A stretch of 64,000 nt of DNA, from contig NZ_HE978535.1 in the NCBI RefSeq assembly GCF_000311785.1, forward strand, positions 326,017-390,016, read 5' to 3'. Every line of letters begins with the position of its first letter. Position 1 is the first letter of the stretch. Below the pieces are notes generated by a model. The model had not been told where the DNA came from, ran no database searches, and worked only from the letters and a program-made list of their open reading frames with translations. The position numbers and the translations under genes were made by a program. Shown here in pieces: positions 16,877-26,414 of the stretch. The stretch is from Brevibacillus massiliensis (GTDB taxonomy: Bacteria > Bacillota > Bacilli > Brevibacillales > Brevibacillaceae).

Positions 16877-18759
16877 GTGTCTGGAGTTACCGGAATCGTC
16901 TCTTTGCATGAGCCTCCATTGACAGAGAGGTTGCTTCGGGCTCAGGAGGTTCAAAAGCACCGTGGACCAGATGCACAAGGAATAGCGGAATACAGCATAG
17001 GGCATTGGAGAATTGGTTTGGGCCATCAGCGGCTGTCCATCCTGGATGCCGGTGCATCGGGAAATCAGCCCATGAGTTATCAGGATGAGAAAGGCGTGAT
17101 TATCCATAATGGCATGGTGTACAACTTTCATGAAATTCGTTCCGAGTTGGAACTTCTTGGCTATTCTTTTCAGAGCCGTACGGACACGGAGGTTGTTTTG
17201 GCAGCCCTGCATCATTCGGGTGCAGCCTTGTCCCGGTTTAACGGGGTGTGGGCCTTTGCCTGGCTGGAGAAAACGAAAAAAAGGCTGATTTTGTGCCGGG
17301 ATCGCGTGGGTGTCAAGCCGTTGTATTACTACGTAAACGATGGGGAACTCTACTTTGCTTCCGAAATCAAAACGATTCTGGAAATGGCTGGTCAATCCTT
17401 TGCTTTAAACCATCAAATTGTCGGCGAATACATCCTCCAGTCTTTGTCATCGACCTCGCAGGATACCTTTTTTCACGGTATCAAACAGGTGCCGCCCCAT
17501 CATTTTGTGACAGTAGACCTGAGCTCAGCTGAAGTCAAATTGCAGTTCGAACGGTACTGGGCGATACAGCTCTACTCCGAAAACGATGTCGAGGAATCAG
17601 TCCTTGCCCAACAGATTCGCGAATTGTTTTTGGATTCGGTCAGGCTGCAATTGTGCAGCGATGTTCCGACAGGCTACTGCTCTCGGGAGGGGTCGATTCC
17701 TCGGCCATTGCGGCCGCAATGGATTTTCTCCTTGGAAAAGAGCAAAACATGCAAGTACTGGCGATTGTCAGCAATGATTCGCGCTTTGACGAGAGTCCGT
17801 TCATCAACCTCATGGGCCGCTATCTCCAACGGGACATCCACAAGATCGTCTTTGACATGAATCCCATGCAAGCCTTTGATTTTCTGGAGACGGTCACCTG
17901 ATATCACGATGAACCGATTGGCAGTTTTTCTACGATTGCCCATTATCTTCTCATGGAACACGCTCATCAATTAGGCATTCAAGTGGTGTTGAGCGGGCAG
18001 GGGGGAGATGAACTGCTTTGCGGTTACAGGAAATATCTGGGGTTCTATATCCAACATCTCCTAAGACGCGGCAGATACGGGAAAGCTGCACAGGCATTCA
18101 TCGATTTTTGGCGACAGGGGACTGTTCTCGCCCAATTTTCCTTGTCTGAGGCAAAGCGCTATTTTCCCGGTTCTTTCAGGCCGCCGGAAATCGACGTTTC
18201 AGGTGAGGCATTGCAAGACTTCAAACCCTTGCAGGTAGGGCTGCCGTCCGGCGTCACCGTACAAGACAGGCAGATGTTTGACCTCGAGAGATTCTCATTG
18301 CCGGTCGTTGCCCAGTATGAAGATCGGATGTCGATGGCCTGGTCTCGGGAGGTTCGCCATCCGTTCCTTGATCATCGCTTGATTGAGACGTTCATTCCTT
18401 TGCCGATGGAGCACAAATTAAACCATGGCTGGACAAAGTATATCTTTCGCAAAGCATTGGAAGTCTATCTGCCCAAAGAAATCGTGTGGAGAAAAGACAA
18501 GCAAGGCTTTATCAACCCGCAAAGCGAATGGTTAAAGCGCGAATTACGCGAGAGGACGCTTTCCTACTTTGGCGAAGACAGCCTGATTTTTACCTACGGG
18601 ATTATTGATCGAAACCGCCTGTTAAAAAAATACGACTATTTTTGCCGGCAGGCTCCAGGGAAAGGTTCGATCTGGTACAAGGATATCTTCAATCCGCTCG
18701 CCTTGGAAATATGGTTGAGGCGGTTTGCGAAGTACATCTCCAAACAGGGAAAGGGGTGA
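16877..18759 (+). pseudogene. Asparagine-synthase-family amidotransferase, disrupted by frameshift and stop
   Basis: A class II glutamine amidotransferase plus synthetase domain, as in AsnB. In capsule/O-antigen loci such proteins (WbpS- and WbtH-like) amidate uronic acids. Three departures are seen. The nucleophilic Cys2 of the MCGI N-terminus is serine (GTG TCT GGA GTT). The frame shifts at about 17680, between DVPTG and the ATP-binding LLLSGGVDSS, as if one base were lost. A TGA at 17899-17901 interrupts a segment that then resumes as YHDEPIGSFS, probably a TGG tryptophan changed to stop. The remaining C-terminal half (SGQGGDELLCGYRKY, RHPFLDH, RKDKQGF) is well conserved. Total length matches a normal enzyme of about 627 residues. 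Confidence 0.85.
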
Positions 18760-18769
18760 TTGGCATTCC

Positions 18770-19861
18770 GTGGAAATGAGAAAACCAGCGTTCATCATCA
18801 CGATCGATACGGAAGGGGATAACTTGTGGGCCAGACGTGACACGATCACAACCGAAAATGCAAAATTTCTCTTCAGATTTCAGGCACTGAGCGAAAAATA
18901 CGGCTTGAAACCGACGTATTTAACCAATTGGGAGATGGCGAATAGCGACGTGTTCCAAGAATTGGCCAGAGATGCTATCCGCCGGGGGGCAGGCGAAGTG
19001 GGGATGCATCTGCACGCCTGGAACTCGCCGCCGCTGGTTCCTTTGACAGAGAACGACAACCGGCATCATCCCTATTTGATCGAATATCCTGAGCAGCAGA
19101 TCCGGGAGAAAGTGAAATGTTTGACCCGTACCCTCGAAGATATTTTCCAGGTAAAAATGCGGAGTCATCGCGCAGGAAGATGGGCCTTTAATGAGACGTA
19201 CGCCCAGATATTGGGGGAAAATGGCTACCATGTCGATTGTTCTGTGACACCAGGGGTTTCTTGGCGATCCCATCCGGGCGCTCCAGGGGGAAACGGAGGC
19301 ACTGACTATACGCATTATCCGTCGACCGCTTATTATATGGACTTGCATCAGATACGACAATCCGGTCGATCCGCCTTGCTCCAGGTACCGGTTACCATCA
19401 TTCCGGCAAGGCGTTTCCGCTATCTGAAAAAATACGATCGGCTGATCGAAAAAGTGGCGGGAGAACGTGTTAAAAATAGACTGTTGCGCAATATGTGGCT
19501 GCGTCCGGACGGCAAAAACGGGAACGATATGCTCAGGATCCTGTCCATAGCTTTGGCGGAGAAGCGCGACTATGTCGAATTTATGCTTCACTCCTCCGAA
19601 CTGATGCCGGGCGGCAGTCCTACTTTTCCGTCAGATAAAAGTATTGAAGGACTGTACCGCGATTTGGAAATTCTGTTCCAGCTTGCTTCCCGCTATTTCA
19701 AAGGGGCAACATTGAGCGAATATTACGACCAATTTTCTTCCGACACATTATGTGATGGAGATGGTGATGATGACGATTTTGCTGACAGGGGCCGCCGGTT
19801 TTATTGGGTTTCACCTGACAAAGAGGTTGTTGGAAGATCGTTTTTTCGTGGTTGGCATTGA
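18770..19861 (+). CDS. Polysaccharide deacetylase-like protein (WalW type, NodB fold)
   Basis: Begins KPAFIITIDTEGDNLW, the metal/catalytic aspartate strand; continues with GAGEVGMHLHAWNSPP (histidine ligands), RSHRAGRWAFNE and a C-terminal VEFMLHSSELMPGG. This is the pattern of WalW-like polysaccharide deacetylases found in surface-polysaccharide loci. It could remove an N-acetyl group from a sugar, but no activity can be shown. GTG 18770 or ATG 18776 are the plausible starts, behind AAAGGGGTG. The last ~30 residues (an aspartate-rich run after LSEYYDQF) overlap the next gene by 95 bases and look non-native; one base of shift would give a stop at ATGTGA near 19750. Confidence 0.75.
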   Translation: MEMRKPAFIITIDTEGDNLWARRDTITTENAKFLFRFQALSEKYGLKPTYLTNWEMANSDVFQELARDAIRRGAGEVGMHLHAWNSPPLVPLTENDNRHHPYLIEYPEQQIREKVKCLTRTLEDIFQVKMRSHRAGRWAFNETYAQILGENGYHVDCSVTPGVSWRSHPGAPGGNGGTDYTHYPSTAYYMDLHQIRQSGRSALLQVPVTIIPARRFRYLKKYDRLIEKVAGERVKNRLLRNMWLRPDGKNGNDMLRILSIALAEKRDYVEFMLHSSELMPGGSPTFPSDKSIEGLYRDLEILFQLASRYFKGATLSEYYDQFSSDTLCDGDGDDDDFADRGRRFYWVSPDKEVVGRSFFRGWH

Positions 19862-20786
19862 CAATCTGAACGATTACTACGACACCTCCCTCAAACAAGA
19901 GAGGTTAAACATGCTGCAAAGCTACCCCTCCTTTGCATTTAGAAGGGCGAATGTGGAGGATCAAGACACCATTTCTCAGATCTTTCAGTCGTATATGCCC
20001 TCTGTGGTGATTCATTTGGCGGCACAGGCTGGCGTGCGGTACAGTTTGAAAAATCCGCATGCCTATATCCAGTCAAATATCGTCGGGTTTCTCAACATCA
20101 TGGAAGGCTGCAGACAAGTCCAATGTGAGCACCTCATCTACGCTTCCTCGAGTTCAGTCTACGGTGCGAATACGGCGATGCCCTTTTCCGTTCGCGACAA
20201 TGTGGATCACCCCGTCAGCCTGTACGCCGCGACGAAAAAATCAAATGAGCTCATGGCGCATACCTACAGCCATCTGTACGGCCTGCCGACGACGGGCCTG
20301 CGTTTTTTTACGGTGTACGGACCTTGGGGCAGGCCGGATATGGCGCTGTTAACCTTTACGAAAGCCATCGTAGAGGGGAGGCCGATCCAGGTTTACAATG
20401 AGGGCAAGATGAAGCGCGATTTTACTTATATCGATGACATCGTGGAAGCGGTGGTTCGGTTGCTTCCTCTAAAGCCTGCAGCAAATCCGGCGTGGCGCAA
20501 AGACCGGCCTGACCCTGGATCAAGCTACGCTCCCTATCGAGTCTGCAACATCGGCAACAATCAACCGGTCGATCTTTTATCATTTATTTCGATCTTGGAG
20601 GAAAAATTAAATCGCCGGGCAGTAAAAGAATTTTTGCCCCTGCAGGCGGGGGACGTTCCCGAGACGTATGCCGCGGTGGACGAACTGACAGAACTGATCC
20701 ACTTTTCGCCGGCCACCCCCATCGAGGTGGGGATTTCCAGGTTTGTCGATTGGTATACAGAATATTATGGAGTTCAGTATGTATAG
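19767..20786 (+). CDS. UDP-glucuronate 4-epimerase-like NAD-dependent sugar epimerase
   Basis: Extended short-chain dehydrogenase of about 339 residues. Seen: TILLTGAAGFIGFHL (NAD-binding glycine motif), GIDNLNDYYDTSLKQERL, which is typical of GlcA epimerases, HLAAQAGVRYSL, the catalytic YAASSS-like/YAATKKSNE pair (SSSSVYG and Y-x3-K) and GPWGRPDMAL. It would interconvert UDP-glucuronate and UDP-galacturonate, and the cluster also encodes the UDP-glucose dehydrogenase that makes UDP-GlcA. Several ATGs are stacked at 19752-19772; GGAG at 19757-19760 favours 19767 or 19770. The dehydrogenase start overlaps its stop. Confidence 0.85.
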   Translation: MMTILLTGAAGFIGFHLTKRLLEDRFFVVGIDNLNDYYDTSLKQERLNMLQSYPSFAFRRANVEDQDTISQIFQSYMPSVVIHLAAQAGVRYSLKNPHAYIQSNIVGFLNIMEGCRQVQCEHLIYASSSSVYGANTAMPFSVRDNVDHPVSLYAATKKSNELMAHTYSHLYGLPTTGLRFFTVYGPWGRPDMALLTFTKAIVEGRPIQVYNEGKMKRDFTYIDDIVEAVVRLLPLKPAANPAWRKDRPDPGSSYAPYRVCNIGNNQPVDLLSFISILEEKLNRRAVKEFLPLQAGDVPETYAAVDELTELIHFSPATPIEVGISRFVDWYTEYYGVQYV

Positions 20787-22059
20787 ACGAATCGGCGTGG
20801 TTGGACTGGGATATGTCGGATTGCCGGTCGCTGCGGCATTTGGCGAGATACAGCCAGTCATTGGCTTTGATGTTAATCCAAAGCGAATCGCTGCCTTGAC
20901 GCAAGGAATCGATATCTACGGCGAGCTAACGGCCGAAGAGCTAAAAAGGGCGAACATCACCTACACGGTGTCACCGGACTCGTTGCGGGATTGTGACTTT
21001 GTGATTGTGTCCGTACCTACCCCGATCGATCAAGCGAAACAGCCGGACCTGTCGGCGCTGATACAGGCATCCAAGACCGTGGGAGAGAATCTGACGCCGG
21101 GTGCGATCGTTGTATATGAATCTACGGTGTATCCGGGGGCGACGGAAGAAGTATGCCTACCGCTTCTGGAGCGGCATTCTGGCTTGCGTGCAGGAAAGGA
21201 TTTCTTCGTCGGTTATTCGCCCGAAAGAATCAACCCGGGAGACAAGCGACACAGATTTTCCAACATCGTCAAAGTGATCTCCGGGCAAGACCAAGCGACC
21301 TGCGACATGATTGCCGATGTCTATGGAATGGTTGTGGAAGCGGGTGTGTATCGGGCACCTTCGATCAAAGTGGCAGAAGCTGCCAAAGTAATCGAAAATA
21401 CACAGCGGGATATCAATATTGCCCTGATAAATGAGTTGGCGATCCTTTTTGATCGGATGGGCATCGACACCGGCGAAGTCCTGGCAGCGGCGGGCAGCAA
21501 GTGGAACTTCCTCCCGTTCAAACCGGGCCTAGTCGGCGGGCATTGCATCGGCGTCGACCCCTATTACCTGACGTACAAGGCCGAAAGCATTGGCTATCAT
21601 CCGGAAGTGATCCTCGCCGGCAGGAGAATCAACGATGGCATGCCTGTGTTTATCGTTCAGGCTGTAGTAAGGCAGTTGATCCATCAGAATTATAGGATAA
21701 AGGGCGCGGTTGTAACGATTTTGGGTCTGACGTACAAAGAGAATGTAGCTGATCTGCGCAATTCGAAGGTGTTGGATATCGTATACGGACTGAGGGAATT
21801 CGGGATACATGTACAGGTTACCGATCCCCTGGCCGATCCCATCCAGGCAGAACAAGAGTACGGGGTGAGACTGAGCAAGCCGGAGGAATTGCGGCAGGCT
21901 CACGCTGTCATACTGGCAGTCCCGCATGATGAATACGCCAGTCTGGGGTGGGAAGGGGTTCTGCCTTGCTTGCAAGAGAAGCAAGGAATTGTCGCAGATC
22001 TCAAAGGGTTGCTTGATCCAGCAAGCTGTCCTGCATCCATTTCGCTTTGGAGACTGTAG
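20779..22059 (+). CDS. UDP-N-acetylhexosamine 6-dehydrogenase (TviB/WbpA/WbpO-like)
   Basis: 426-residue nucleotide-sugar dehydrogenase. It starts RRIGVVGLGYVGLPVAAAFG (NAD site) and has VSVPTPID, YESTVYPGATEE, GYSPERINPGDK and the catalytic-cysteine loop GGHCIGVDPYYLTYKAE. The SPERINPGD and DPYYLTYKAE wording separates it from UDP-glucose dehydrogenases and points to oxidation of UDP-GlcNAc or UDP-GalNAc to the 2-acetamido-uronate. Which hexosamine cannot be decided. ATG 20779 overlaps the epimerase stop and follows TGGAGTT. A spacer of 169 bases without recognisable features separates it from the next gene. Confidence 0.87.
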   Translation: MYRRIGVVGLGYVGLPVAAAFGEIQPVIGFDVNPKRIAALTQGIDIYGELTAEELKRANITYTVSPDSLRDCDFVIVSVPTPIDQAKQPDLSALIQASKTVGENLTPGAIVVYESTVYPGATEEVCLPLLERHSGLRAGKDFFVGYSPERINPGDKRHRFSNIVKVISGQDQATCDMIADVYGMVVEAGVYRAPSIKVAEAAKVIENTQRDINIALINELAILFDRMGIDTGEVLAAAGSKWNFLPFKPGLVGGHCIGVDPYYLTYKAESIGYHPEVILAGRRINDGMPVFIVQAVVRQLIHQNYRIKGAVVTILGLTYKENVADLRNSKVLDIVYGLREFGIHVQVTDPLADPIQAEQEYGVRLSKPEELRQAHAVILAVPHDEYASLGWEGVLPCLQEKQGIVADLKGLLDPASCPASISLWRL

Positions 22060-22228
22060 GGTGGGATCTCTGACTGGCCGTCACGCCGGCAAGAAGGACA
22101 CATCAGGGTTTGGCTTGCGGGACTAGGTCTAAAGTAGGGTGTGCCGGAAAATGTACCAGGAAAACAGGGGAGAAATCAGACAGGCCGGAGTGGAAAAGGG
22201 CAGCTGACAATCTCAGGGAGGAAGGCAT

Positions 22229-22837
22229 GTGAAGAGATGGTTTGATATTGCTGTCGCGGCCATTCTATTGCTGGCAGCTCTGCCCGTACTCATACTTGCG
22301 GCCCTCATGATCCGCTGGAAACTGGGATCGCCGGTGCTGTTCAAGCAGCAGCGCCCGGGATTGCACGGCAAGCCTTTTACGATCTACAAATTCCGGACGA
22401 TGACAAGTGAGACGGACGCCGATGGCAGGCTGCTGCCCGACGAACAGCGTCTCACCCCGTTTGGCCGGTGGTTAAGGCGGTTCAGCATCGATGAGCTTCC
22501 CCAGTTGGTTAATGTGCTGAACGGGGAGTTGAGCATCGTCGGACCTCGTCCGCTGCTGATGGAGTACATGCCGCTCTACACTCCCCGCCAGGCCCGCAGA
22601 CATGAGGTGAAGCCGGGGATCACCGGTTGGGCGCAGATCAACGGCAGAAATGCGATTACCTGGGAAGAGAAATTTGAGTTGGATGTTTGGTACGTCGAAA
22701 ATCAGTCCTTTTGCCTCGATCTGAAAATCCTCTGTCTTACGCTCGTAAAAGTGCTTGATCCGCGCGGGATCAGCGAAGACGGATGCGCTACGGTTCAGGA
22801 TTTTACCGGTTCACGGAATCATCAGGAAATGATGTAA
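22229..22837 (+). CDS. Undecaprenyl-phosphate sugar phosphotransferase (EpsL/PglC-like initiating enzyme)
   Basis: Small monotopic phosphoglycosyltransferase (202 residues). It loads the first sugar phosphate onto undecaprenyl phosphate and so starts each repeat unit. Seen: a re-entrant N-terminal hydrophobic helix after KRWFDIAVAAI, FKQQRPGLHGKPFTIYKFRTM, RRFSIDELPQLVNVL, the GELSIVGPRPLLMEY segment, and EVKPGITGWAQINGRNAI. The catalytic aspartate-glutamate pair is in SIDELPQ. GTG 22229 is chosen because the nearby ATG at 22227 runs straight into a stop, and GGGAGGAAG precedes it. Its size and proximity to aminosugar genes suggest a diacetamido or GlcNAc-type first sugar. Confidence 0.9.
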   Translation: MKRWFDIAVAAILLLAALPVLILAALMIRWKLGSPVLFKQQRPGLHGKPFTIYKFRTMTSETDADGRLLPDEQRLTPFGRWLRRFSIDELPQLVNVLNGELSIVGPRPLLMEYMPLYTPRQARRHEVKPGITGWAQINGRNAITWEEKFELDVWYVENQSFCLDLKILCLTLVKVLDPRGISEDGCATVQDFTGSRNHQEMM

Positions 22838-22850
22838 GCGGGGTGGCAGC

Positions 22851-24248
22851 TTGAAGGTCATCATGATTGGCTGCGGATACGTCGGCTTGTCTACTGGCAG
22901 TGTTCTGGCCTATATCGGCCACGAAGTCACCTTGATCGACAGCGATGCGGAAAAAATAGCAAAACTGCGGGCGGGAGAACTGCCGATTTACGAACGAGGA
23001 TTGCAGGAGGTACTGCGGGCGTCGGCAGGAAGAATCAGCTTTACCGATGATTGGGACAGCTTTGATTCAGGCGCTGACGCTGTCATCATCGCTGTAGGCA
23101 CTCCCATAGGAGAGGGCGGAGGGGTGGATCTCACCTGTGTCGAGGCGGCAGTCCAAGAGATTGGGGCCCGGGTGGGCGGCGGCAGCATGCCGGTTATCCT
23201 CCTAAAATCGACCGTCCCCCCCGGCACCGGCAGCGAGATGAAAGCTCTGCTGCAGCAGAAGTTGGCCATGCGGGGGATGAAGAGCAGGATATCTGTCGTC
23301 TCCAATCCGGAATTTTTGCGGGAAGGCCAAACCATGTTTGACTCGTTTTACCCGGATCGGATTGTCGTCGGGATTGAATCGGATGAGGAAGAGACCTTTC
23401 TGGCCACGCTCTATCGGCCTGTCTTGCTGCAGGATTTCACACCGCCGCTTGCGATCCCGCGTCCGGGGCATACTCGCCTGCCGCCTTTGGTCGCCACCGA
23501 CCTGACCAGCGCCGAGCTGATCAAATATGCGGCCAATGCCTTTTTGGCGGTGAAAGTATCGTTCATCAACGAGTTTGCCAACCTGGCGGAAAGCGTTGGG
23601 GCTGACATCACCGCCGTGGCACGGGGGATCGGCCTGGACCAAAGGATCGGCCCCCAATTTTTGCAGGCTGGAATCGGCTGGGGGGGAAGCTGCTTCGGGA
23701 AGGATGCGCGGGCGATCCTTCACGCCGGAAAACGGCATCAGGCGGAATTGTCAATCGTTCGGGCCGCCCTTGATGCAAATCAAACACAGCGGGGGCAGGT
23801 GGCGAAAAAATTGGGAGCCCGGCTTGACACGCTTGCCGGCAGGACGATCGGGCTTTTGGGCCTGGCCTTCAAACCTGGCACCGATGATCTGCGGGACGCC
23901 CCTTCGCTCGACATCATCCGCCAGCTTGTCGGCGGCGGCGCCCGTGTCAAGGTGTACGATCCGGCAGCGATGGAAAAATTGGCCTGCGAGCATCCGATGC
24001 TTTCCGTGGAGTACTGCCCGACGGCCGAAAGTCTGTTTGAGGGATGTGATGCGGTCGTGCTCGTCACCGAGTGGGAAGAGTTTCTCCATCTGCCATACGC
24101 CGAGCTGGGAGAGCGGATGCGGGCAAAGCTGCTGTTCGACGGACGGAACGTATTGGATCAAAAGATGCTGACAGATGCCGGCTTTACCGTTTGCGGCGTC
24201 GGCAGGAGCGATGCGGACGGGGGAAGGGAATGGTTAGGGGCTGTGTGA
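22851..24248 (+). CDS. ugd: UDP-glucose 6-dehydrogenase
   Basis: Oxidises UDP-glucose to UDP-glucuronate. 465 residues, typical. Seen: MIGCGYVGLSTGSVLAYIGH, VGTPIGEGGGVDLT, LLKSTVPPGTGSEM, SNPEFLREGQTMFDS and the catalytic-cysteine loop GIGWGGSCFGKDARAI, then GLAFKPGTDDLRDAPS. The start is TTG at 22851, 13 bases behind the phosphotransferase stop and preceded by GGGGTGG. With galU and the downstream 4-epimerase homologue it gives a full path from glucose-1-phosphate to UDP-GlcA and UDP-GalA. Its base composition looks more G/C-rich than that of the genes upstream of 22 kb. Confidence 0.93.
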   Translation: MKVIMIGCGYVGLSTGSVLAYIGHEVTLIDSDAEKIAKLRAGELPIYERGLQEVLRASAGRISFTDDWDSFDSGADAVIIAVGTPIGEGGGVDLTCVEAAVQEIGARVGGGSMPVILLKSTVPPGTGSEMKALLQQKLAMRGMKSRISVVSNPEFLREGQTMFDSFYPDRIVVGIESDEEETFLATLYRPVLLQDFTPPLAIPRPGHTRLPPLVATDLTSAELIKYAANAFLAVKVSFINEFANLAESVGADITAVARGIGLDQRIGPQFLQAGIGWGGSCFGKDARAILHAGKRHQAELSIVRAALDANQTQRGQVAKKLGARLDTLAGRTIGLLGLAFKPGTDDLRDAPSLDIIRQLVGGGARVKVYDPAAMEKLACEHPMLSVEYCPTAESLFEGCDAVVLVTEWEEFLHLPYAELGERMRAKLLFDGRNVLDQKMLTDAGFTVCGVGRSDADGGREWLGAV

Positions 24249-24249
24249 G

Positions 24250-25596
24250 ATGAAGCTATTGTATATCCATCAGTACTTTAGCACGAGGGAGGGTTCCCTG
24301 GGGACAAGGTCGTACGAGTTCGCCAAATACCTGGTCGGGCAGGGCCATCAGGTGACGATGATCACAGGAGATTCTTCGCTCGCGTCGAACTCTCCGGAGC
24401 GGCAAAGCCGGTTCTACAGCTTCTACTCCATCGACGGAATCGACATCATCGCCGTGAAAAATCACTATTCCAATTACATGGGGTATTTCCGCAGGGTCCT
24501 GTCGTTTTTGCAGTTCGTCTTCTTTTCCTGCCTCAAGGGCCTCGCCCTGAAGGAGTACGATGTCGTGCTGGCTACCTCCACACCGTTGACGGTAGCCATA
24601 CCGGCACTGCTGATCAAGGTTTGGAATAAAATACCATTCACTTTTGAGGTCAGGGATTTATGGCCGGAGGCTCCCAGGCAGATCGGGGCCATCCGCTCCC
24701 GTTTGCTGATCGGTCTGTTAAAAGGGTTGGAACGGAAGACGTACCAACAAGCGGAGCACATTATCGCCTTGTCCCCCGGGATGCTGCAAGGCGTAATCGA
24801 TGAGGGGATTTCTCCCCGCAAGGTGACGATGATTCCCAACTGCTGCGATCTGGATCTGTTTGGGCCGGAAATCGCCGGCCGAGCGGAGTTGCGGGAGCAA
24901 TACCAGCTGCAGGGCAAACTGGTCGTCCTGCACGGCGGTTCCATGGGGATCGCCAACGGGCTGGATTACCTCATCCACGCAGCGATCAAGCTGCAGGAGC
25001 AAAGCAGGGACGACATCGTGTTCGTGCTGGCAGGCGACGGAAAGACAAGGCCGCTGTTGGAAGCGATGTGCGCACAGCACGGGTTGGGCAATGTCATCTT
25101 TACCGGGCCGCTTCCGCGAAAGAAAATGCCTGCGCTGTTCGCTGCTGCAGACGTCACCATTACCTCTTTTCAAAATCTCCCCATCCTTGCTACGAACTCG
25201 CCTAATAAATTTTTTGATTCGCTCGCGGCCGGCAAACCCGTGATCGTAAATTCAGCCGGCTGGACGAAACAGCTTGTCGAGGAGTACCAGGTTGGTTTTT
25301 ACGTCGATCCGGCTGATCCCGGCCAATTGGCTGACCTGTTACTCCGTTTGCAAAGCGGTATCTGGGATCTGGCGGAGATGGGCAGACGTGCCCGCCGGCT
25401 TGCCGAAGAAAAGTACGAACGAATCCAGCTGGCCAGGCAAGTGGAAGCGGTACTGCTCGCGGCATGCGAACAAGGCAAAGGAGGGTGGCAACCGGATGAA
25501 GGTGCGAAAGGCGATTATTCCGGCGGCGGGGCTGGGAACGCGGTTTCTTCCGGCCACGAAGGCGCAGCCCAAGGAAATGCTGCCCATAGTCGATAA
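24250..25596 (+). CDS. Glycosyltransferase family 4, WbuB-like (third of three)
   Basis: GT-B enzyme of up to 448 residues. Its start LYIHQYFSTREGSLGTRSYEFAKYL and the mid-protein FEVRDLWPEAPRQIGAI are signatures of WbuB-like GT4 transferases that act on HexNAc acceptors. The donor side shows LHGGSMGIANGLDYLI, VIFTGPLPRKKMPALFAAADV and the SPNKFFDSLAAGKPV loop. It begins one base after the ugd stop. Its reading frame runs 101 bases into galU, where the last ~33 residues become glycine/alanine-rich and unlike the family. The native C-terminus is probably near the GTG/ATG region at 25496. Confidence 0.85.
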   Translation: MKLLYIHQYFSTREGSLGTRSYEFAKYLVGQGHQVTMITGDSSLASNSPERQSRFYSFYSIDGIDIIAVKNHYSNYMGYFRRVLSFLQFVFFSCLKGLALKEYDVVLATSTPLTVAIPALLIKVWNKIPFTFEVRDLWPEAPRQIGAIRSRLLIGLLKGLERKTYQQAEHIIALSPGMLQGVIDEGISPRKVTMIPNCCDLDLFGPEIAGRAELREQYQLQGKLVVLHGGSMGIANGLDYLIHAAIKLQEQSRDDIVFVLAGDGKTRPLLEAMCAQHGLGNVIFTGPLPRKKMPALFAAADVTITSFQNLPILATNSPNKFFDSLAAGKPVIVNSAGWTKQLVEEYQVGFYVDPADPGQLADLLLRLQSGIWDLAEMGRRARRLAEEKYERIQLARQVEAVLLAACEQGKGGWQPDEGAKGDYSGGGAGNAVSSGHEGAAQGNAAHSR

Positions 25597-26389
25597 ACCG
25601 ACGATTCAATACATCGTGGAAGAAGCGGTTTCCTCGGGGATCGAGGATATCATCATCGTAACCGGCAGGGGGAAGCGGGCGATCGAAGATCATTTCGACA
25701 AGTCGTATGAACTGGAGGCCAGCCTGCAGGCGAAAAACAGGGAGGCACAGCTGGAGGAGATCGAACGCATCACCAACATGGTAGAGATTCACTACATCCG
25801 GCAAAAAGAGGCGAAGGGACTGGGACATGCAATCTGGTGCGCACGGAAGTTCATCGGGGACGAACCGTTTGCCGTCCTGCTTGGCGATGATGTGGTCGTA
25901 GCGGAAAAGCCGTATTTGCAGTCTCTCATGGACATGTATGAACACTTTCACACGACAATCGTGGGAGTGCAGCAGGTAGAGGAAGTTGAGGTGGGAAAAT
26001 ATGGAATTGTTGCGGCCAATCTCCTGTTCGGCAGCCCAGGCATCTACTACATCAACGATCTGATCGAGAAGCCGTCCCCGAAAGATGCGCCGTCACGTCT
26101 GGCGATCATGGGCCGCTACATTCTGCGTCCGGAGATATTTTCCGTTTTGGAGCGGCAGGAAGCCGGGGCAGGCGGAGAAATCCAGCTGACGGATGCCTTG
26201 CGGACGCTCTCCAAACACCAAGCGTTGATGGCTTATGAATGCACAGGGAAGCGCTACGACGTGGGTACCAAACTCGGCTTCATTGAAGCGACGATCGATT
26301 TCGCCCTGCAGCGGCAGGATTTGCGGGATGATGTGGCGCGCCTGTTGATCGGCAGGCTGGAAAAACTGCAGCTGGTCAGCGAAAAGTAA
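25496..26389 (+). CDS. galU: UTP--glucose-1-phosphate uridylyltransferase
   Basis: Makes UDP-glucose from UTP and glucose-1-phosphate, the precursor for ugd. 297 residues, starting VRKAIIPAAGLGTRFLPATK, the nucleotidyltransferase signature, with the P-loop lysine. Also GEKPS-like LIEKPSPKDAPS, LGRYIL-like IMGRYILRPE and TDALRTL. ATG 25496 is set by AAAGGAGGG at 25478-25486. It lies in a different frame from the end of the upstream glycosyltransferase, which overlaps it. The next gene starts 25 bases downstream. Confidence 0.95.
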   Translation: MKVRKAIIPAAGLGTRFLPATKAQPKEMLPIVDKPTIQYIVEEAVSSGIEDIIIVTGRGKRAIEDHFDKSYELEASLQAKNREAQLEEIERITNMVEIHYIRQKEAKGLGHAIWCARKFIGDEPFAVLLGDDVVVAEKPYLQSLMDMYEHFHTTIVGVQQVEEVEVGKYGIVAANLLFGSPGIYYINDLIEKPSPKDAPSRLAIMGRYILRPEIFSVLERQEAGAGGEIQLTDALRTLSKHQALMAYECTGKRYDVGTKLGFIEATIDFALQRQDLRDDVARLLIGRLEKLQLVSEK

Positions 26390-26414
26390 AGGAGTCTGCA
26401 GGGGGACGAACGGA

